NCBI GenBank assembly: GCA_023140195.1
Contig: JAGLME010000022.1
Span: 1 to 62,144, forward strand
Direction of reading: 5' to 3'
From: Thermoplasmata archaeon
GTDB lineage: Archaea > Thermoplasmatota > Thermoplasmata > RBG-16-68-12 > SOIM01
DNA: 62,144 nucleotides
In this document: positions 10,625-19,947 of the stretch, in pieces
Layout: every line of letters begins with the position of its first letter
How positions within the stretch are numbered: position 1 is the first letter of the stretch
Notes under the pieces: model-generated
Told to the model about the DNA's origin: nothing
The model's database searches: none
Seen by the model: only the letters and a program-made list of their open reading frames with translations
Made by a program: the position numbers and the translations under genes

Positions 10625-11221
10625 TTAGATCCTGACCATCAGGCTGTTCAAGAAGAACCGGTAGACCAGATCCCCCTCCAAGAACTCGACGTCCTTTATG
10701 AAGAGAATCTCAAAATGCTTGGAGAAGAGTTGCTTAATCTGCTGTTCCGTGAACTGGTTCCACCCTGGACCGTTCTTGTGGCTGAAACACAGCAGGAAGT
10801 ACTTGCCACCTTTCTTAAGAACCCGGTGCACGCCCTCGATATAGGTCGTCCTGTTCTCAGCCGCCACATGATGGAAGCAGCCGCTGTCCAGCACGAAGTC
10901 GAACTCTTCGTCATCAAACGGGAGTACCAAGAAGTCCTGCACTCTTAGGTCCATCTGGACATTGGCCTCCTCGGCCTTCTTCCTGGATATCTCAATAGCC
11001 TTCGAGGAGATGTCGATACCAACGACATCGAAGCCAATCTCAGCTAGGTATATTCCATTCGTTCCAGCTCCACAACAAGTGTCCAGCGCTCTACCTTTCT
11101 CGATCATCCCTGATTCCACGAGCTCGACCAACATCTCCCTGGGCTTTCCCCTTTCCCAGGGAAGCTGGTCAAGCGACCGTCTGCGATAGATGCTGTCCCA
11201 ATCATCACGCTCGAAACTCAA
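10625..11221 (-). CDS. Class I SAM-dependent methyltransferase (TPMT/TehB-like)
   Basis: A 198-residue methyltransferase. The N-terminal 'WDSIYRRRSLDQLPWERGKP' is the hallmark of thiopurine/TehB-like members (W-x-x-x-Y...PWE/D). The SAM core follows: 'ALDTCCGAGTNGIYLAE' (motif I), 'VVGIDISSKAIEISRKKA' and 'DFVLDSGCFHHV'. The acceptor is unknown; the group methylates thiols, tellurite or small acids. It is convergent with the gene at 9715, with the GNAT remnant between them. Confidence 0.85.
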   Translation of the reverse strand: MSFERDDWDSIYRRRSLDQLPWERGKPREMLVELVESGMIEKGRALDTCCGAGTNGIYLAEIGFDVVGIDISSKAIEISRKKAEEANVQMDLRVQDFLVLPFDDEEFDFVLDSGCFHHVAAENRTTYIEGVHRVLKKGGKYFLLCFSHKNGPGWNQFTEQQIKQLFSKHFEILFIKDVEFLEGDLVYRFFLNSLMVRI

Positions 11222-11283
11222 ACGGATTCCTCCATCGAGTTATTACCAAGTCGACCACAATTAAGAACATTTCTGGAAAGGAG

Positions 11284-13698
11284 CTACTCCTCACCATGTG
11301 CTGGAGTCAGTATCTGGACCTTGTCGAACTCCTTCCTGAGCATGGCGAACTCGTCCCTGCCCAGCGAGCTCGGGGTCAGGGGAACGAATATCGTGGCGTC
11401 GCTCACCGAAGCTAGATCATTGATCTTCTTGACGAAGCGCAGCACCCGGTCGAATCCGTTCTCAACGACGAGAAACTCGATGCCGTCGATCATGAGGACG
11501 CCCCTTGGGATCTCCTTGAAGAAGTTGCTGACGGCCCTCATCATCTCGAAGTCCAGTCTCTTGGGGTCAATCGTCTTGACGGATGGGTCGGATACAGTAT
11601 CGGAGAGCCAGAACATGTCGCTCTCACCTATATCGAACTCCTTCCTGAGCTTCTCAGGGAATGTAGTAGAGATGCAAAGCCCAGGAACATCCTTCTGCAA
11701 AATGGTCTTGTATTCCTCATAGGCCACAGAGGCGTTGTCATCCACGATGAGATAGTTGTAGCCTTCGGCAACCTCTTGGAGTATCGAGCCGCATGATTCG
11801 CAATTGGTCTTGAGCAGGTCCGCATCACCTTCGACCAACACGATGTCGCCACAAGAGGGACACTTGACTGTCAACATCCTCTTCTCTTTGGGCTTCACCG
11901 CCTCAAGCAAGCGGTTGCAGTTGGGACATCTCTCGGCCTTTGCCGCACAATCCCTGTGGAACACCTGCCCACAACGACACTTGATGCCTTCTCTGGCGAT
12001 ATCATGGAGGTCCTCAAGGCAGACGCTGCAAGGAACTGCAAGTGTCATCCCTCCGCTTGGAATCATAGCGAAATCAACCTCAGGAGCCTCAACGGTCACA
12101 TGTATCTCCTCTTCCTCGGGAACCGGCTCTGGAATGACGTGCTCAGCCCTGAGATAGAGTATCTTTGTGCCAATTATGATTCCAACGGTCAACGCGATAT
12201 AGAACACCCAGCTCGAAATCCCAATCAAGTAGAAGTTGATCCCGGCAAAGACGAAGAGGGACGGGAAGAAGTAGAAGATCACGAACAGAAGTATCAGTAT
12301 GATCCCGACCCAGTGAATCCATTTCCTCTTGTACCAACCCTGCCTGTGCATCACAGCATACATTCTCCGGTAGTTGTTGTAGTACTTGTTCTGGAAATGT
12401 GATATCATGTAAGCGCATACGAACATCAACCCGAAGAGTATCTGGGGGTTGTCCATGAAATTGAAGGAGTTGAAGGTGGCCTGATCATTCGAGGGCGACT
12501 CAGAGTCGAAGGAGGAACTGTACAGAAGTATCATTCCAGCGGGTGTCCTGATCAGATTGGTGGATCCTTTGTCAGGGTGGAACGATGAATAGCTCAGGAC
12601 GCCGACGATATAATCGATGTGATGCATCTCTATCTCGCCAACGTAGGAGCATGGGGCATTGATGTCGAAATTGTCGATGAAGAAGCCGGTGCTGTTCATG
12701 CTCTGATCGGAAGTGAAGTTGAACGTGACCCTGACCTTGCTTCCAACATAGGAGTCCAGATCGAAGACCAAAGTGTCAAATGAATTCCTATTGTCGCTCA
12801 TGTCCAAGGTCCGAAGGGTCGAGTAGCTCCCGCCTTCCTCCATTATCTGAACGGTGAGAGAATCTCCTGAATCAACGCTGCCCTTGTAATCGAAGCGCAT
12901 GGCTGCCTCATTGGCAAAGCGGAGGTCGAAGTCCGCGGATGATGTGGCAATGAGCCTGTTCTGATAGTTGGGGGTATCCACTGGACCATGCCACAGGGCA
13001 AGGTCTGAGGGATTGGACGCATCATGGCTCTTCAGGATCCACACTTGTGTTCCATTCTCAACCTCGGAGAAAGGTTCGGGATCCCCTGAATCGAAATCGA
13101 TAGACCTGTGGAAGCTGAAGCCTTGGTAAAGACCGTCGATGGTCAGGTTGTCGGATTGGAAGTAAGTTCTTTCCGTTGCTGTCGACTCCATATTGAATAG
13201 ATGCTCCATCTCGACCGACTCAACGGTGTTCACATCCGTCCCGACCAAGCCCTTGGTGCTGAGGTCGACCGTATTGGAAGAATCTCCTTCCTTCAGCTCA
13301 GCTCTCGTCGTCTCCCCGTAGAGATAGGGGACGCCTCCAATCCACTGATTGACCTGTACCCACTGTGAGTATCGGAATACCTCGTTAGCCTCAAGTATAC
13401 CTGGCAAGGAGCCGATACCAGTCTGCATCCCCTCTCCTACAAAACCGTCAGGTATGTACGAATGTTCATCGAACATCCAGATTATCTTCTCCCTCAGCGC
13501 GGTCGCTTGCTCCCCGGTGATATGGACCTTCATGTGTCCCGCGCCGAGGTACTCGCTCAAACCGATCATTTCGACATCGGATTCGGATATTGCGACCCCA
13601 TCCAAGTCCTGGCTCGACACCAGTGCTGGGATCACTGACGCAAGAAGTGTGAAAACGATACCCGCAAGCAGAATCCTCTGAAGGTAGTTTTCCTTCAT
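11284..13698 (-). CDS. Exported/membrane protein with RING-like finger, zinc ribbon and DUF835 tail
   Basis: An 804-residue multidomain protein. Residues ~8-28 are a signal segment; ~35-415 are an extracellular beta-rich region; ~415-515 hold four membrane helices; then a cytoplasmic C-terminal half. That half carries a C4HC3 cysteine/histidine finger (~557-596: 'CSVCLEDL', 'KCRCGQVFHRDC', 'CPNC'), a zinc ribbon (~607-645: 'CPSCGDIVLV', 'CESCGSIL') and a DUF835 domain (~655-800: 'YLIVDDN', 'PGLCISTTFPEKLRKEF', 'MFWLS', 'RGVLMIDGIEFLV'). DUF835 is found in archaeal signalling-type proteins; its function is unknown. The same module ends the IleRS at 51.3 kb. I use ATG 13698 because a CCTTTTAATC box lies about 25 nt upstream and a signal peptide starts there; ATG 13716 is the alternative. 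The finger is RING-like in spacing, but ubiquitin-ligase activity is only a thought. Confidence 0.75.
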   Translation of the reverse strand: MKENYLQRILLAGIVFTLLASVIPALVSSQDLDGVAISESDVEMIGLSEYLGAGHMKVHITGEQATALREKIIWMFDEHSYIPDGFVGEGMQTGIGSLPGILEANEVFRYSQWVQVNQWIGGVPYLYGETTRAELKEGDSSNTVDLSTKGLVGTDVNTVESVEMEHLFNMESTATERTYFQSDNLTIDGLYQGFSFHRSIDFDSGDPEPFSEVENGTQVWILKSHDASNPSDLALWHGPVDTPNYQNRLIATSSADFDLRFANEAAMRFDYKGSVDSGDSLTVQIMEEGGSYSTLRTLDMSDNRNSFDTLVFDLDSYVGSKVRVTFNFTSDQSMNSTGFFIDNFDINAPCSYVGEIEMHHIDYIVGVLSYSSFHPDKGSTNLIRTPAGMILLYSSSFDSESPSNDQATFNSFNFMDNPQILFGLMFVCAYMISHFQNKYYNNYRRMYAVMHRQGWYKRKWIHWVGIILILLFVIFYFFPSLFVFAGINFYLIGISSWVFYIALTVGIIIGTKILYLRAEHVIPEPVPEEEEIHVTVEAPEVDFAMIPSGGMTLAVPCSVCLEDLHDIAREGIKCRCGQVFHRDCAAKAERCPNCNRLLEAVKPKEKRMLTVKCPSCGDIVLVEGDADLLKTNCESCGSILQEVAEGYNYLIVDDNASVAYEEYKTILQKDVPGLCISTTFPEKLRKEFDIGESDMFWLSDTVSDPSVKTIDPKRLDFEMMRAVSNFFKEIPRGVLMIDGIEFLVVENGFDRVLRFVKKINDLASVSDATIFVPLTPSSLGRDEFAMLRKEFDKVQILTPAHGEE

Positions 13699-13720
13699 TC
13701 GCGTCGATATAACCATCTTC

Positions 13721-13730
13721 GATTAAAAGG
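13721..13730 (-). promoter_or_regulatory. TATA-like box of the RING/DUF835 gene
   Basis: Read on the minus strand this is CCTTTTAATC. It is centred about 27 nt before ATG 13698, the normal spacing for a leaderless archaeal transcript, and too close to ATG 13716 to serve that codon. Confidence 0.45.
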
Positions 13731-13803
13731 TTTTTGAGATGGCTATCACTAGGTCTGAACGATTCCAGAAAGGCTTAAGATGTTAGATTGGGCTTGACAC
13801 CCC

Positions 13804-14532
13804 GTGAGTTTGAGCGATCTCTTGGATTCCGGGATTGACCTGAGAAAGGAATACGAGAAGGCCTCCAGTACTTTGGAGTCCATAGGGCTTTCCAACTACG
13901 AGGCTCGGGCGTACATCGCTCTGATCGCCCATGGCTACGGGGACGCCGAAACGATAGCCGAGACCTCGGGAATACCAAGGACGTCATCATACAAGGTCCT
14001 GCAGTCATTGTGCCAGAAAGGATTTGCGATGTCGACCAGCGGCCGACCGAAGATCTTCAAACCCGAGGAACCTAACAAGCTCAAGGAGAAGATCATACCT
14101 CCGATAACGGACACATTCGACAAGTTGGAAACGCTCAGCGAGATCATGAGGGACAGGGGAGAACCCCAGCTCGTATATACCATCACAGGGAAGTCAAGAG
14201 TCATTGCCAAAATCGGGGAACTGCTGGATAAAAGCTCCAAATCAGTGATAATCGCCTCACCCAACTTCCATGAGATCCGAACTCCTTTGGCAAAGAAGAT
14301 GGACAACGCGATAGGAAGGGGTGTGGGCATCACGATAATAACCGGTGCCGGTCAGAAGGTCCCAGAGAACGCCAAGGTCGTTCGCAAGGATGGGTTGATT
14401 GCCAGTGATGTGATAATCGACGGTACAACAGCGCTCCTCGCTTCCGCAGACCTGGCCGCCTGCGGTTTCACGGACAACGCATCTCTGGCAAAGCACCTGG
14501 AGAACTTCCTGGAGATACTCATAGAGCACTAG
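13804..14532 (+). CDS. TrmB-family transcriptional regulator
   Basis: A 242-residue regulator with an N-terminal winged helix-turn-helix ('GLSNYEARAYIALIAHGYG', 'DAETIAETSGIPRTSSYKVL') typical of TrmB, a coiled linker ('IIPPITDTFDKLETLSEIM') and a C-terminal phospholipase-D-like sensor domain ('KSVIIASPNFHEIRTPLAKK', 'GLIASDVIIDGTTALLASAD'). TrmB proteins usually answer to sugars, but others use different ligands; none can be deduced. GTG 13804 with a CTTAAGA box about 26 nt upstream suggests a leaderless message. Divergent from the membrane RING/DUF835 gene, which is one possible target. Confidence 0.85.
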   Translation: MSLSDLLDSGIDLRKEYEKASSTLESIGLSNYEARAYIALIAHGYGDAETIAETSGIPRTSSYKVLQSLCQKGFAMSTSGRPKIFKPEEPNKLKEKIIPPITDTFDKLETLSEIMRDRGEPQLVYTITGKSRVIAKIGELLDKSSKSVIIASPNFHEIRTPLAKKMDNAIGRGVGITIITGAGQKVPENAKVVRKDGLIASDVIIDGTTALLASADLAACGFTDNASLAKHLENFLEILIEH

Positions 14533-14587
14533 TTCCCTGGGAATCAGAACGCAATTTCTTTATCTGCAATTATCCATCATATTATCG

Positions 14588-15397
14588 ATGGAAGGCAGTT
14601 GTCCCCTGTTCGGAGGAGGGAGAAGACCGTTTTGTGCTTCTTGTCTGGCAGTCGGCGGGGAAGACACCGAAGCAATGATGGATGCGTGCATCAAAGCGCT
14701 TTCACAGGCCGAACCGTGGGAGAGGTCCGATTTCAGGGCCATACTCGACAGAGCGATCTCGATGGGCAAGATGCGCAGGCTCTCTGAGCATCAGAAGACC
14801 AACCTGGCTGCCCTTCTGGACTCCAACGTGGACCTGGCGGAATACGAGAACGACGTGGCAAGGCTGCTGGGCAATGCGTACGCTTTCCTGGGATTCAACA
14901 GCAGGGCCATGGAGGCCTTCGAGATCGCCCTTCACAGAGATGAAGGGGACATAACGGCGCTCAACAACAAGGCCGTTCTTCTGGCGAGAACTGGCAGGGA
15001 GGACGAGGCCATCGAGTGCTACGGTGAGGCCACAAAGCTCGACCCAGAGAACGAGAATGCCTGGTTCAACATGGGAAAGGCCTATTCCAGATTGAAAAGG
15101 TTCAAGAAGGCCAAGAAATGCTTCAGAGAGGTCGTGCGAATGAACCCTGGCAATGTCAGCGCCTGGAACAACCTTGGCGTCTCGTTGCGATCCATGGGAA
15201 AGACAAAGGAAGCGATGGAGTGCTATGCCGCAGCCCTAAAGGTCAATCAGGAGTACAAATGGGCATGGAACAACCAAGGCATCGCCTATATGATATTAAG
15301 AGAATACAAGAAGGCGGCTCGGAGCTTCCGGAAGGCCCTTGAGATAGACCCGGATTTCAAAGAGGCAAGAGACGGTCTGGAAGCGTGCGGTGAGTGA
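14588..15397 (+). CDS. Tetratricopeptide-repeat protein with N-terminal Cys cluster
   Basis: A 269-residue soluble protein. Residues 1-25 contain 'CPLFGGGRRPFCASC', a short possible zinc knuckle. From about residue 95 there are five TPR units, seen as 'AYAFLGFNSRAMEAFEIAL', 'AVLLARTGREDEAIECYGEA', 'NMGKAYSRLKRFKKAKKCFR', 'NLGVSLRSMGKTKEAMECYA' and 'NQGIAYMILREYKKAARSFR'. TPRs mediate protein-protein contact. ATG 14588 has a CTTTATCT box about 25 nt upstream (leaderless). Partner unknown. Confidence 0.85.
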   Translation: MEGSCPLFGGGRRPFCASCLAVGGEDTEAMMDACIKALSQAEPWERSDFRAILDRAISMGKMRRLSEHQKTNLAALLDSNVDLAEYENDVARLLGNAYAFLGFNSRAMEAFEIALHRDEGDITALNNKAVLLARTGREDEAIECYGEATKLDPENENAWFNMGKAYSRLKRFKKAKKCFREVVRMNPGNVSAWNNLGVSLRSMGKTKEAMECYAAALKVNQEYKWAWNNQGIAYMILREYKKAARSFRKALEIDPDFKEARDGLEACGE

Positions 15398-15403
15398 CAG
15401 CGC

Positions 15404-16237
15404 CTAGAACGTTTTGGTGACATACTCAAGAACGGATTCGAAGATGACCTTGCCGTCTCCGTCCTTCCTAGCAGACTTCCTTGTCCAGTCCGGGTGTTGG
15501 TATTGGTAGAACACCCTTTCCGGATGCGGCATCATGCCAAAGATGTTACCTTCAGCGTTGCATATCCCGGCAATGTTCTCCAGAGATCCATTGGGATTCC
15601 ACGGATAACCGGCGTAGTTTCCTTCAGGATCAACGTACTTGAAGACTATCATGTCCATCTCTTCCATCTTCCTGAGCATCTCCTGCTCCTTGCTCTGGGG
15701 AAGAACGAACTTGCCTTCGGTGTGGGCGACGGGTACGAGAATGACCTTTTCCTTGGGGAGGTTCTTGGTGAAAACGCAGTTGCCATGGTTCTCATGCTTC
15801 AATAGAGATGGTCTGCACTCATACTTGGCCGAGTCGTTGGTCGCGAGTGCAACCTGTGGAACAGGGGACATGAAACCGTTGAATGCCGGAAGCAGACCCA
15901 GCTCCACCAGCACCTGGAAGCCGTTGCAGATCCCCAGGATAGGTCGGCCTTCCTTCCCGAACTCCACCAGCTCAATGACCAAGGAGCTCTTGACCCTTGC
16001 ACCGAGGATCGCACCTGCCCGAACATAATCCCCGGATGAGAATCCACCAGGTATCATCACAATATCATAGTCAAGCAGATTCCGCTTCTCGTCCTCGTTG
16101 ACGTCCGAACCGATCAGCTGTTTGAGATGGACCTTCTCGGAGCTGGCTCCCAATCTCTTGAATGACCAGTAGGACTCTTCCTCGCAATTGGTGCCCTCTA
16201 TGTAGAGCACGCAGACCTTGACATCCTCGATCCTCAT
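15404..16237 (-). CDS. purQ: Phosphoribosylformylglycinamidine synthase, glutaminase subunit
   Basis: A 277-residue class I glutamine amidotransferase that feeds ammonia to PurL in purine synthesis. The nucleophile is in 'ILGICNGFQVLVELGLLP' and the His-Glu pair in 'FGMMPHPERVF'; 'VMIPGGFSSGDYVRAGAI' is the PurQ oxyanion region. It is somewhat longer than bacterial PurQ (~227). ATG 16237 overlaps the 3' end of purL by four bases, giving translational coupling; an upstream in-frame codon at 16276 would only read through the purL end. It is the last gene of purS-purL-purQ. Confidence 0.95.
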   Translation of the reverse strand: MRIEDVKVCVLYIEGTNCEEESYWSFKRLGASSEKVHLKQLIGSDVNEDEKRNLLDYDIVMIPGGFSSGDYVRAGAILGARVKSSLVIELVEFGKEGRPILGICNGFQVLVELGLLPAFNGFMSPVPQVALATNDSAKYECRPSLLKHENHGNCVFTKNLPKEKVILVPVAHTEGKFVLPQSKEQEMLRKMEEMDMIVFKYVDPEGNYAGYPWNPNGSLENIAGICNAEGNIFGMMPHPERVFYQYQHPDWTRKSARKDGDGKVIFESVLEYVTKTF

Positions 16238-18576
16238 GCTCCACCTCCCAGCAGGTTGTACAACGTGTTCGTCCACGCCTCTCTGACGTCGTCCAGGGGA
16301 ATCTCAATGCTACTTCCGTTGTCCTTGATCGATAAGGTATCTGAAGTGACGGTCCCCATCCGTCGTACCCAAATATCCCCGAATCTGGAAAGGACCCGGT
16401 CCTCATTCCCAGAGTCGACCTCAACGAGCCAGCGGGTGTTGGATTCAGAGAAGAGTTTATGATCGAACCTCAGGTTCGGGATTCCTGTCAAGTCCAGTTC
16501 CGCACCGACGCTTCCTCCCAAGCACATCTCGGCCACCGCGACCGCCAGACCTCCGTGGGAAATGTCATGGCACGAAAGAAGAAGACCATCGTCGATCGAA
16601 GTGAGTATCCCTTTCATACCACTCTTGAGAGTGTTCAGATCGACAGACGGCACAGTCGAACTGTACGCGCCGTTAAGGCTGTAATACTCAGAACCACCCA
16701 GCTCTTCCTTCGTCTCACCGATGAGGAGAATCGAACTTCCCTCCATCTTGAAGTCCGTTGTGACGCACTTAGCGAGATCATCGACAATGCCCACACCCAG
16801 CAGGACTGGGGTAGGTTTGACAGGGGCAAATGAGGTCTCATTGTAGAAGCTGACGTTGCCAGAGGGTGTGGGAAGACCCAGTGCCATGGCCGTCTCACCG
16901 ATGCCCCGAACCGTCTCCCTGAACGCTCCAAGCCTGTCGGATTTCTCCGGGTTCCCGAAATTCAAGCAGTTGGAGAATGAGTGAGGACTGGCACCCACCG
17001 ATACGAGGTTCCTGCACATCTCATCGACGGCAGAGGCGCCTCCCAGATACGGGTCAATCGCAGTGTAGTGCGGTGTGGACGAAGTGGTCACAGCCAGACA
17101 TCTGTTGGAAGACTCCAGCGGTTTCAGGACGACCGCATCACCATGGCACGCCAGACCTATCTTGCCCTGCAGTGGTTTGAGGACGGTGGATCCCCTCACC
17201 TCGTGATCGTACTGCCTGATCACCCACTCCTTGCTGGCAATGTTGGGCGAGGCAATGACATCCAAGATGGCCTTATGGTAATCCTCGGGCTCATCCGGAA
17301 CCGCCTCGGACTGCTTCATGGACTCGAAGTCGGTCGCATAATCCCGGCAGTACTCCGGTCCGGCCGTGAGGAACTCAAGGTCCAGCTCCAGGACCACTTC
17401 ACCATGATACTTGACGCGGACGATCTTGTCCTTGATGACCTTCGCGACCGGGGTCGCCAGAACGTCATAGAGCTTGAAGATGTGGAGTATCTTCTCCACG
17501 TTCTCGGGAGCGACCGCGAGCATCATCCTCTCTTGTGACTCGCTGACCCACATCTCCCAGGGGGCCAGACCTTCTTCCTTCAGAGGCACCTTCTCGAGTT
17601 CGACCTCGGCCCCAAAGCCCCCTGCAAGAGCCATTTCTCCGACCACGCATGAAAGACCTCCTCCTCCGAGATCCTTCATCCCGTTGAGAAGGCCTCTCTC
17701 AGCGGCTTCAAGACATGCATGGATCAGCGGTTCTTTCAGGATCGGATCCCCAAGTTGTACGGCGCCACCTCTCCACTGCTCTTCCATGTCCTCGGTGAGC
17801 TCCACGGATGCGAAGGTGACACCGTGGATCCCGTCCCTTCCGGTCCTGCCTCCGACCAATATGAGCACATCGTTCTCGGTCTTCACCCTGTTCTTGGTCA
17901 GGTTCTTCTTCTTGGCTATGCCGACGCAGCCCACGTTGATTACGATGTTACCGATGTAGCCCTCGTCGAAGATGACGGCGCCTGACACGGTTGGGATCCC
18001 GAGCCTGTTACCATAATCCCTGATGCCTGAAACAACACCTCCCATGAGATACCTTGGATGCTTCACACCCGGGGGAAGGTCCCTATACCTTAGATCAAGA
18101 GGACCGAAATGTAGTGGGTCGATGAGCGCTACTGGTTGGGCACCCATGCAGAGCACGTCCCTGATGATCCCTCCAATCCCGGTCGCAGCACCGCCATAAG
18201 GCTCCACCGCGCTCGGATGGTTGTGGCTCTCTATCCTCAAGGCGTATGCGTGATCCTCATCAAACTCAACGATACCAGCGTCCCCTCGATCAATGACAGC
18301 ATCGGAGTCAATGCTCGTGAGATACTCCCTCAGAAAGACCATGGAGGACTTGTAGCAACAATGCTCGGACCAGGCTTGACCTAGGGACTGAAGTTCCACA
18401 TCTGTCGGATTCCTGCCATTGGTCTCGAAGTAGGACCTTATCATCTTCATCTCATCGGTGCTGAGGGCAAGACCGGCGTCATCGCTGACCCCTTGAAGCT
18501 CCTCGTCAGTGGCCGATAGAATGTCCACATCGAACAGCTCGAAACTGAGATTCCTACTATGGAACAGTTGTCTCAT
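16234..18576 (-). CDS. purL: Phosphoribosylformylglycinamidine synthase, synthase subunit
   Basis: A ~780-residue small-form PurL that converts FGAR, ATP and ammonia to FGAM. Motifs: 'SLGQAWSEHCCYKSS', 'ALRIESHNHPSAVEPYGGAA', 'GVVSGIRDYGNRLGIPTVSG', 'VLIGGRTGRDGIHG'-like segment and 'GMKDLGGGGLSCVVGEMA', with the second AIRS-like half 'LISCHDISHGGLAVAVAEM'-like. Length fits the family (~740) with a small N-terminal extra. ATG 18576 is chosen because AGAGGAGTGGGG directly precedes it; a TTG at 18594 is less likely. It lies between purS and purQ. Confidence 0.95.
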   Translation of the reverse strand: MRQLFHSRNLSFELFDVDILSATDEELQGVSDDAGLALSTDEMKMIRSYFETNGRNPTDVELQSLGQAWSEHCCYKSSMVFLREYLTSIDSDAVIDRGDAGIVEFDEDHAYALRIESHNHPSAVEPYGGAATGIGGIIRDVLCMGAQPVALIDPLHFGPLDLRYRDLPPGVKHPRYLMGGVVSGIRDYGNRLGIPTVSGAVIFDEGYIGNIVINVGCVGIAKKKNLTKNRVKTENDVLILVGGRTGRDGIHGVTFASVELTEDMEEQWRGGAVQLGDPILKEPLIHACLEAAERGLLNGMKDLGGGGLSCVVGEMALAGGFGAEVELEKVPLKEEGLAPWEMWVSESQERMMLAVAPENVEKILHIFKLYDVLATPVAKVIKDKIVRVKYHGEVVLELDLEFLTAGPEYCRDYATDFESMKQSEAVPDEPEDYHKAILDVIASPNIASKEWVIRQYDHEVRGSTVLKPLQGKIGLACHGDAVVLKPLESSNRCLAVTTSSTPHYTAIDPYLGGASAVDEMCRNLVSVGASPHSFSNCLNFGNPEKSDRLGAFRETVRGIGETAMALGLPTPSGNVSFYNETSFAPVKPTPVLLGVGIVDDLAKCVTTDFKMEGSSILLIGETKEELGGSEYYSLNGAYSSTVPSVDLNTLKSGMKGILTSIDDGLLLSCHDISHGGLAVAVAEMCLGGSVGAELDLTGIPNLRFDHKLFSESNTRWLVEVDSGNEDRVLSRFGDIWVRRMGTVTSDTLSIKDNGSSIEIPLDDVREAWTNTLYNLLGGGA

Positions 18577-18623
18577 CCCCACTCCTCTTCTCAAAGGTCC
18601 GGATGCCTATCATGAGCTCGAAC

Positions 18624-18866
18624 TCATTTCAGGCTGATGGTGTAATCGTGAATGACGGGGTTCGCCAGGAGCTTCCTGCACATCTCCTCGACGATCTGCT
18701 TCGCCTTGTCCGGGTCATCTTCGTCAAGGGAGATCTCGAACAACCTCGCTGACTTGACATCGACAGCGGAATCAAAACCCAGGAGTTCTAGCGCCTTCAG
18801 CGTATTGCCTCCCTCGGGATCGGCCACTCCTTTCTTGAGATGAATTTGCACCTGTGCGGTCGTCAT
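18624..18866 (-). CDS. purS: Phosphoribosylformylglycinamidine synthase, PurS subunit
   Basis: An 80-residue PurS, the small bridging subunit of the three-part FGAM synthase. Typical features: 'VQIHLKKGVADPEGGNTLKA' at the N-terminus, 'LLGFDSAVDVKSARLFEISL', and the C-terminal 'MCRKLLANPVIHDYTI'. It is the first gene of the purS-purL-purQ unit and is divergent from the methylase-like gene at 19023. Confidence 0.93.
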   Translation of the reverse strand: MTTAQVQIHLKKGVADPEGGNTLKALELLGFDSAVDVKSARLFEISLDEDDPDKAKQIVEEMCRKLLANPVIHDYTISLK

Positions 18867-19022
18867 TCAACCACTTGGGGATGGTATTGTGATTTTGATA
18901 TTAATGGTGTTGGTGAGGTGGGAGAAGAAGTCAGGTTGCTGCAATACCCTTACGCTACTAGGAGTGCCACCCTTCATTACCATTGCCTACCAGTAAGAAC
19001 CAACTGAACAGGAGGCTGGCCA

Positions 19023-19946
19023 GTGACAAACAAGTCAAAGACAAAGAGACAAGACTACACATCCATGCAAGAGATAGGCGAAGACGTTCTAGGAAAACTG
19101 AAGTCCTCCCTCAAGAAGGGGGAAACACCGGTCGAAGAGGACAAAATCGAGAACTTGCAGCCGGAAGGTTTCAAGCTCGAACACACCACCCTCTGGTCGT
19201 TCAACAAACGCGGGGATTGGGCAACGCACAAGGGAGACTTCAGAGGGAACTGGATGCCTCAGATACCCAGGAACATCATCCTCAGGTACAGCAAGGTTGG
19301 AGATATGGTCCTTGACCCCATGGTAGGAAGCGGGACGACCATGATAGAGTCGAAGATCACCGGAAGGAACGGCATAGGATTAGACGTTGATCCGGGTGCA
19401 CTTCTCGTTGCAATGAGCAGGCTGCAGTTCGACGCGAACGGTGAGGACATACCGGAAAGCTCCCAGAAACTGTATCTCGGGGACGCGAGGAGAATGGATC
19501 TGGTTGACAACGAATCGATCGATCTCGCACTCATCCATCCGCCCCAGCCGGATTACATAGGAAATGTGAACGGAAAGAACTCGTCTGACCTCTCTTTCGT
19601 TTCGAGCTTTGATGAATACTGTGCCGAGCTCAAACGCGTGGCCGCGGAAGTGTTCAGAACGTTGAAGCCAGAGAAGTATTGCGCGATATTCGTCGGGGAC
19701 ACAAGGAGGCACAAGCACTTCGTACCCATATCCCACAGGGTCCTGCAGGACTTCCTGGACGTGGGATTCGTCCTCAAGGAGGATGTCATCAAGAAGCAAT
19801 GGAACTGCTCTCAATCAGGATTCTGGGCAAGAAGGTCGAAGAGAGATAACTTCCTCCTCATATCGCACAAGCATCTGTTCGTCTTCCGAAAACCAGACAG
19901 TGAAGAGGACCTGAGCAAACTCGGGAACAGCATGAAGTGGTGGTAG
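19023..19946 (+). CDS. Site-specific DNA-methyltransferase-like protein with unusual catalytic motif
   Basis: A 307-residue protein of the DNA N6-adenine/N4-cytosine methylase superfamily. After a charged N-terminal ~60 residues it shows 'TTLWSFNKRGDWATHKGDF' and 'PRNIILRYSKVGDMVLDPMV', then the SAM loop 'DPMVGSGTTMIESKITGRN' and 'GIGLDVDPGALLV'. Where active enzymes have (D/N/S)PP(Y/F), this protein has 'LIHPPQPDYIG'. No restriction gene is adjacent. It could be an orphan methylase, an RNA methylase or a degenerate one. GTG 19023 is the start; GGAGG-like sequence lies upstream. Confidence 0.7.
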   Translation: MTNKSKTKRQDYTSMQEIGEDVLGKLKSSLKKGETPVEEDKIENLQPEGFKLEHTTLWSFNKRGDWATHKGDFRGNWMPQIPRNIILRYSKVGDMVLDPMVGSGTTMIESKITGRNGIGLDVDPGALLVAMSRLQFDANGEDIPESSQKLYLGDARRMDLVDNESIDLALIHPPQPDYIGNVNGKNSSDLSFVSSFDEYCAELKRVAAEVFRTLKPEKYCAIFVGDTRRHKHFVPISHRVLQDFLDVGFVLKEDVIKKQWNCSQSGFWARRSKRDNFLLISHKHLFVFRKPDSEEDLSKLGNSMKWW

Positions 19947-19947
19947 T

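Noticed and set aside
16981..17538. Plus-strand frame of 185 codons inside purL
   Set aside because: purL is intact on the other strand with all family motifs.
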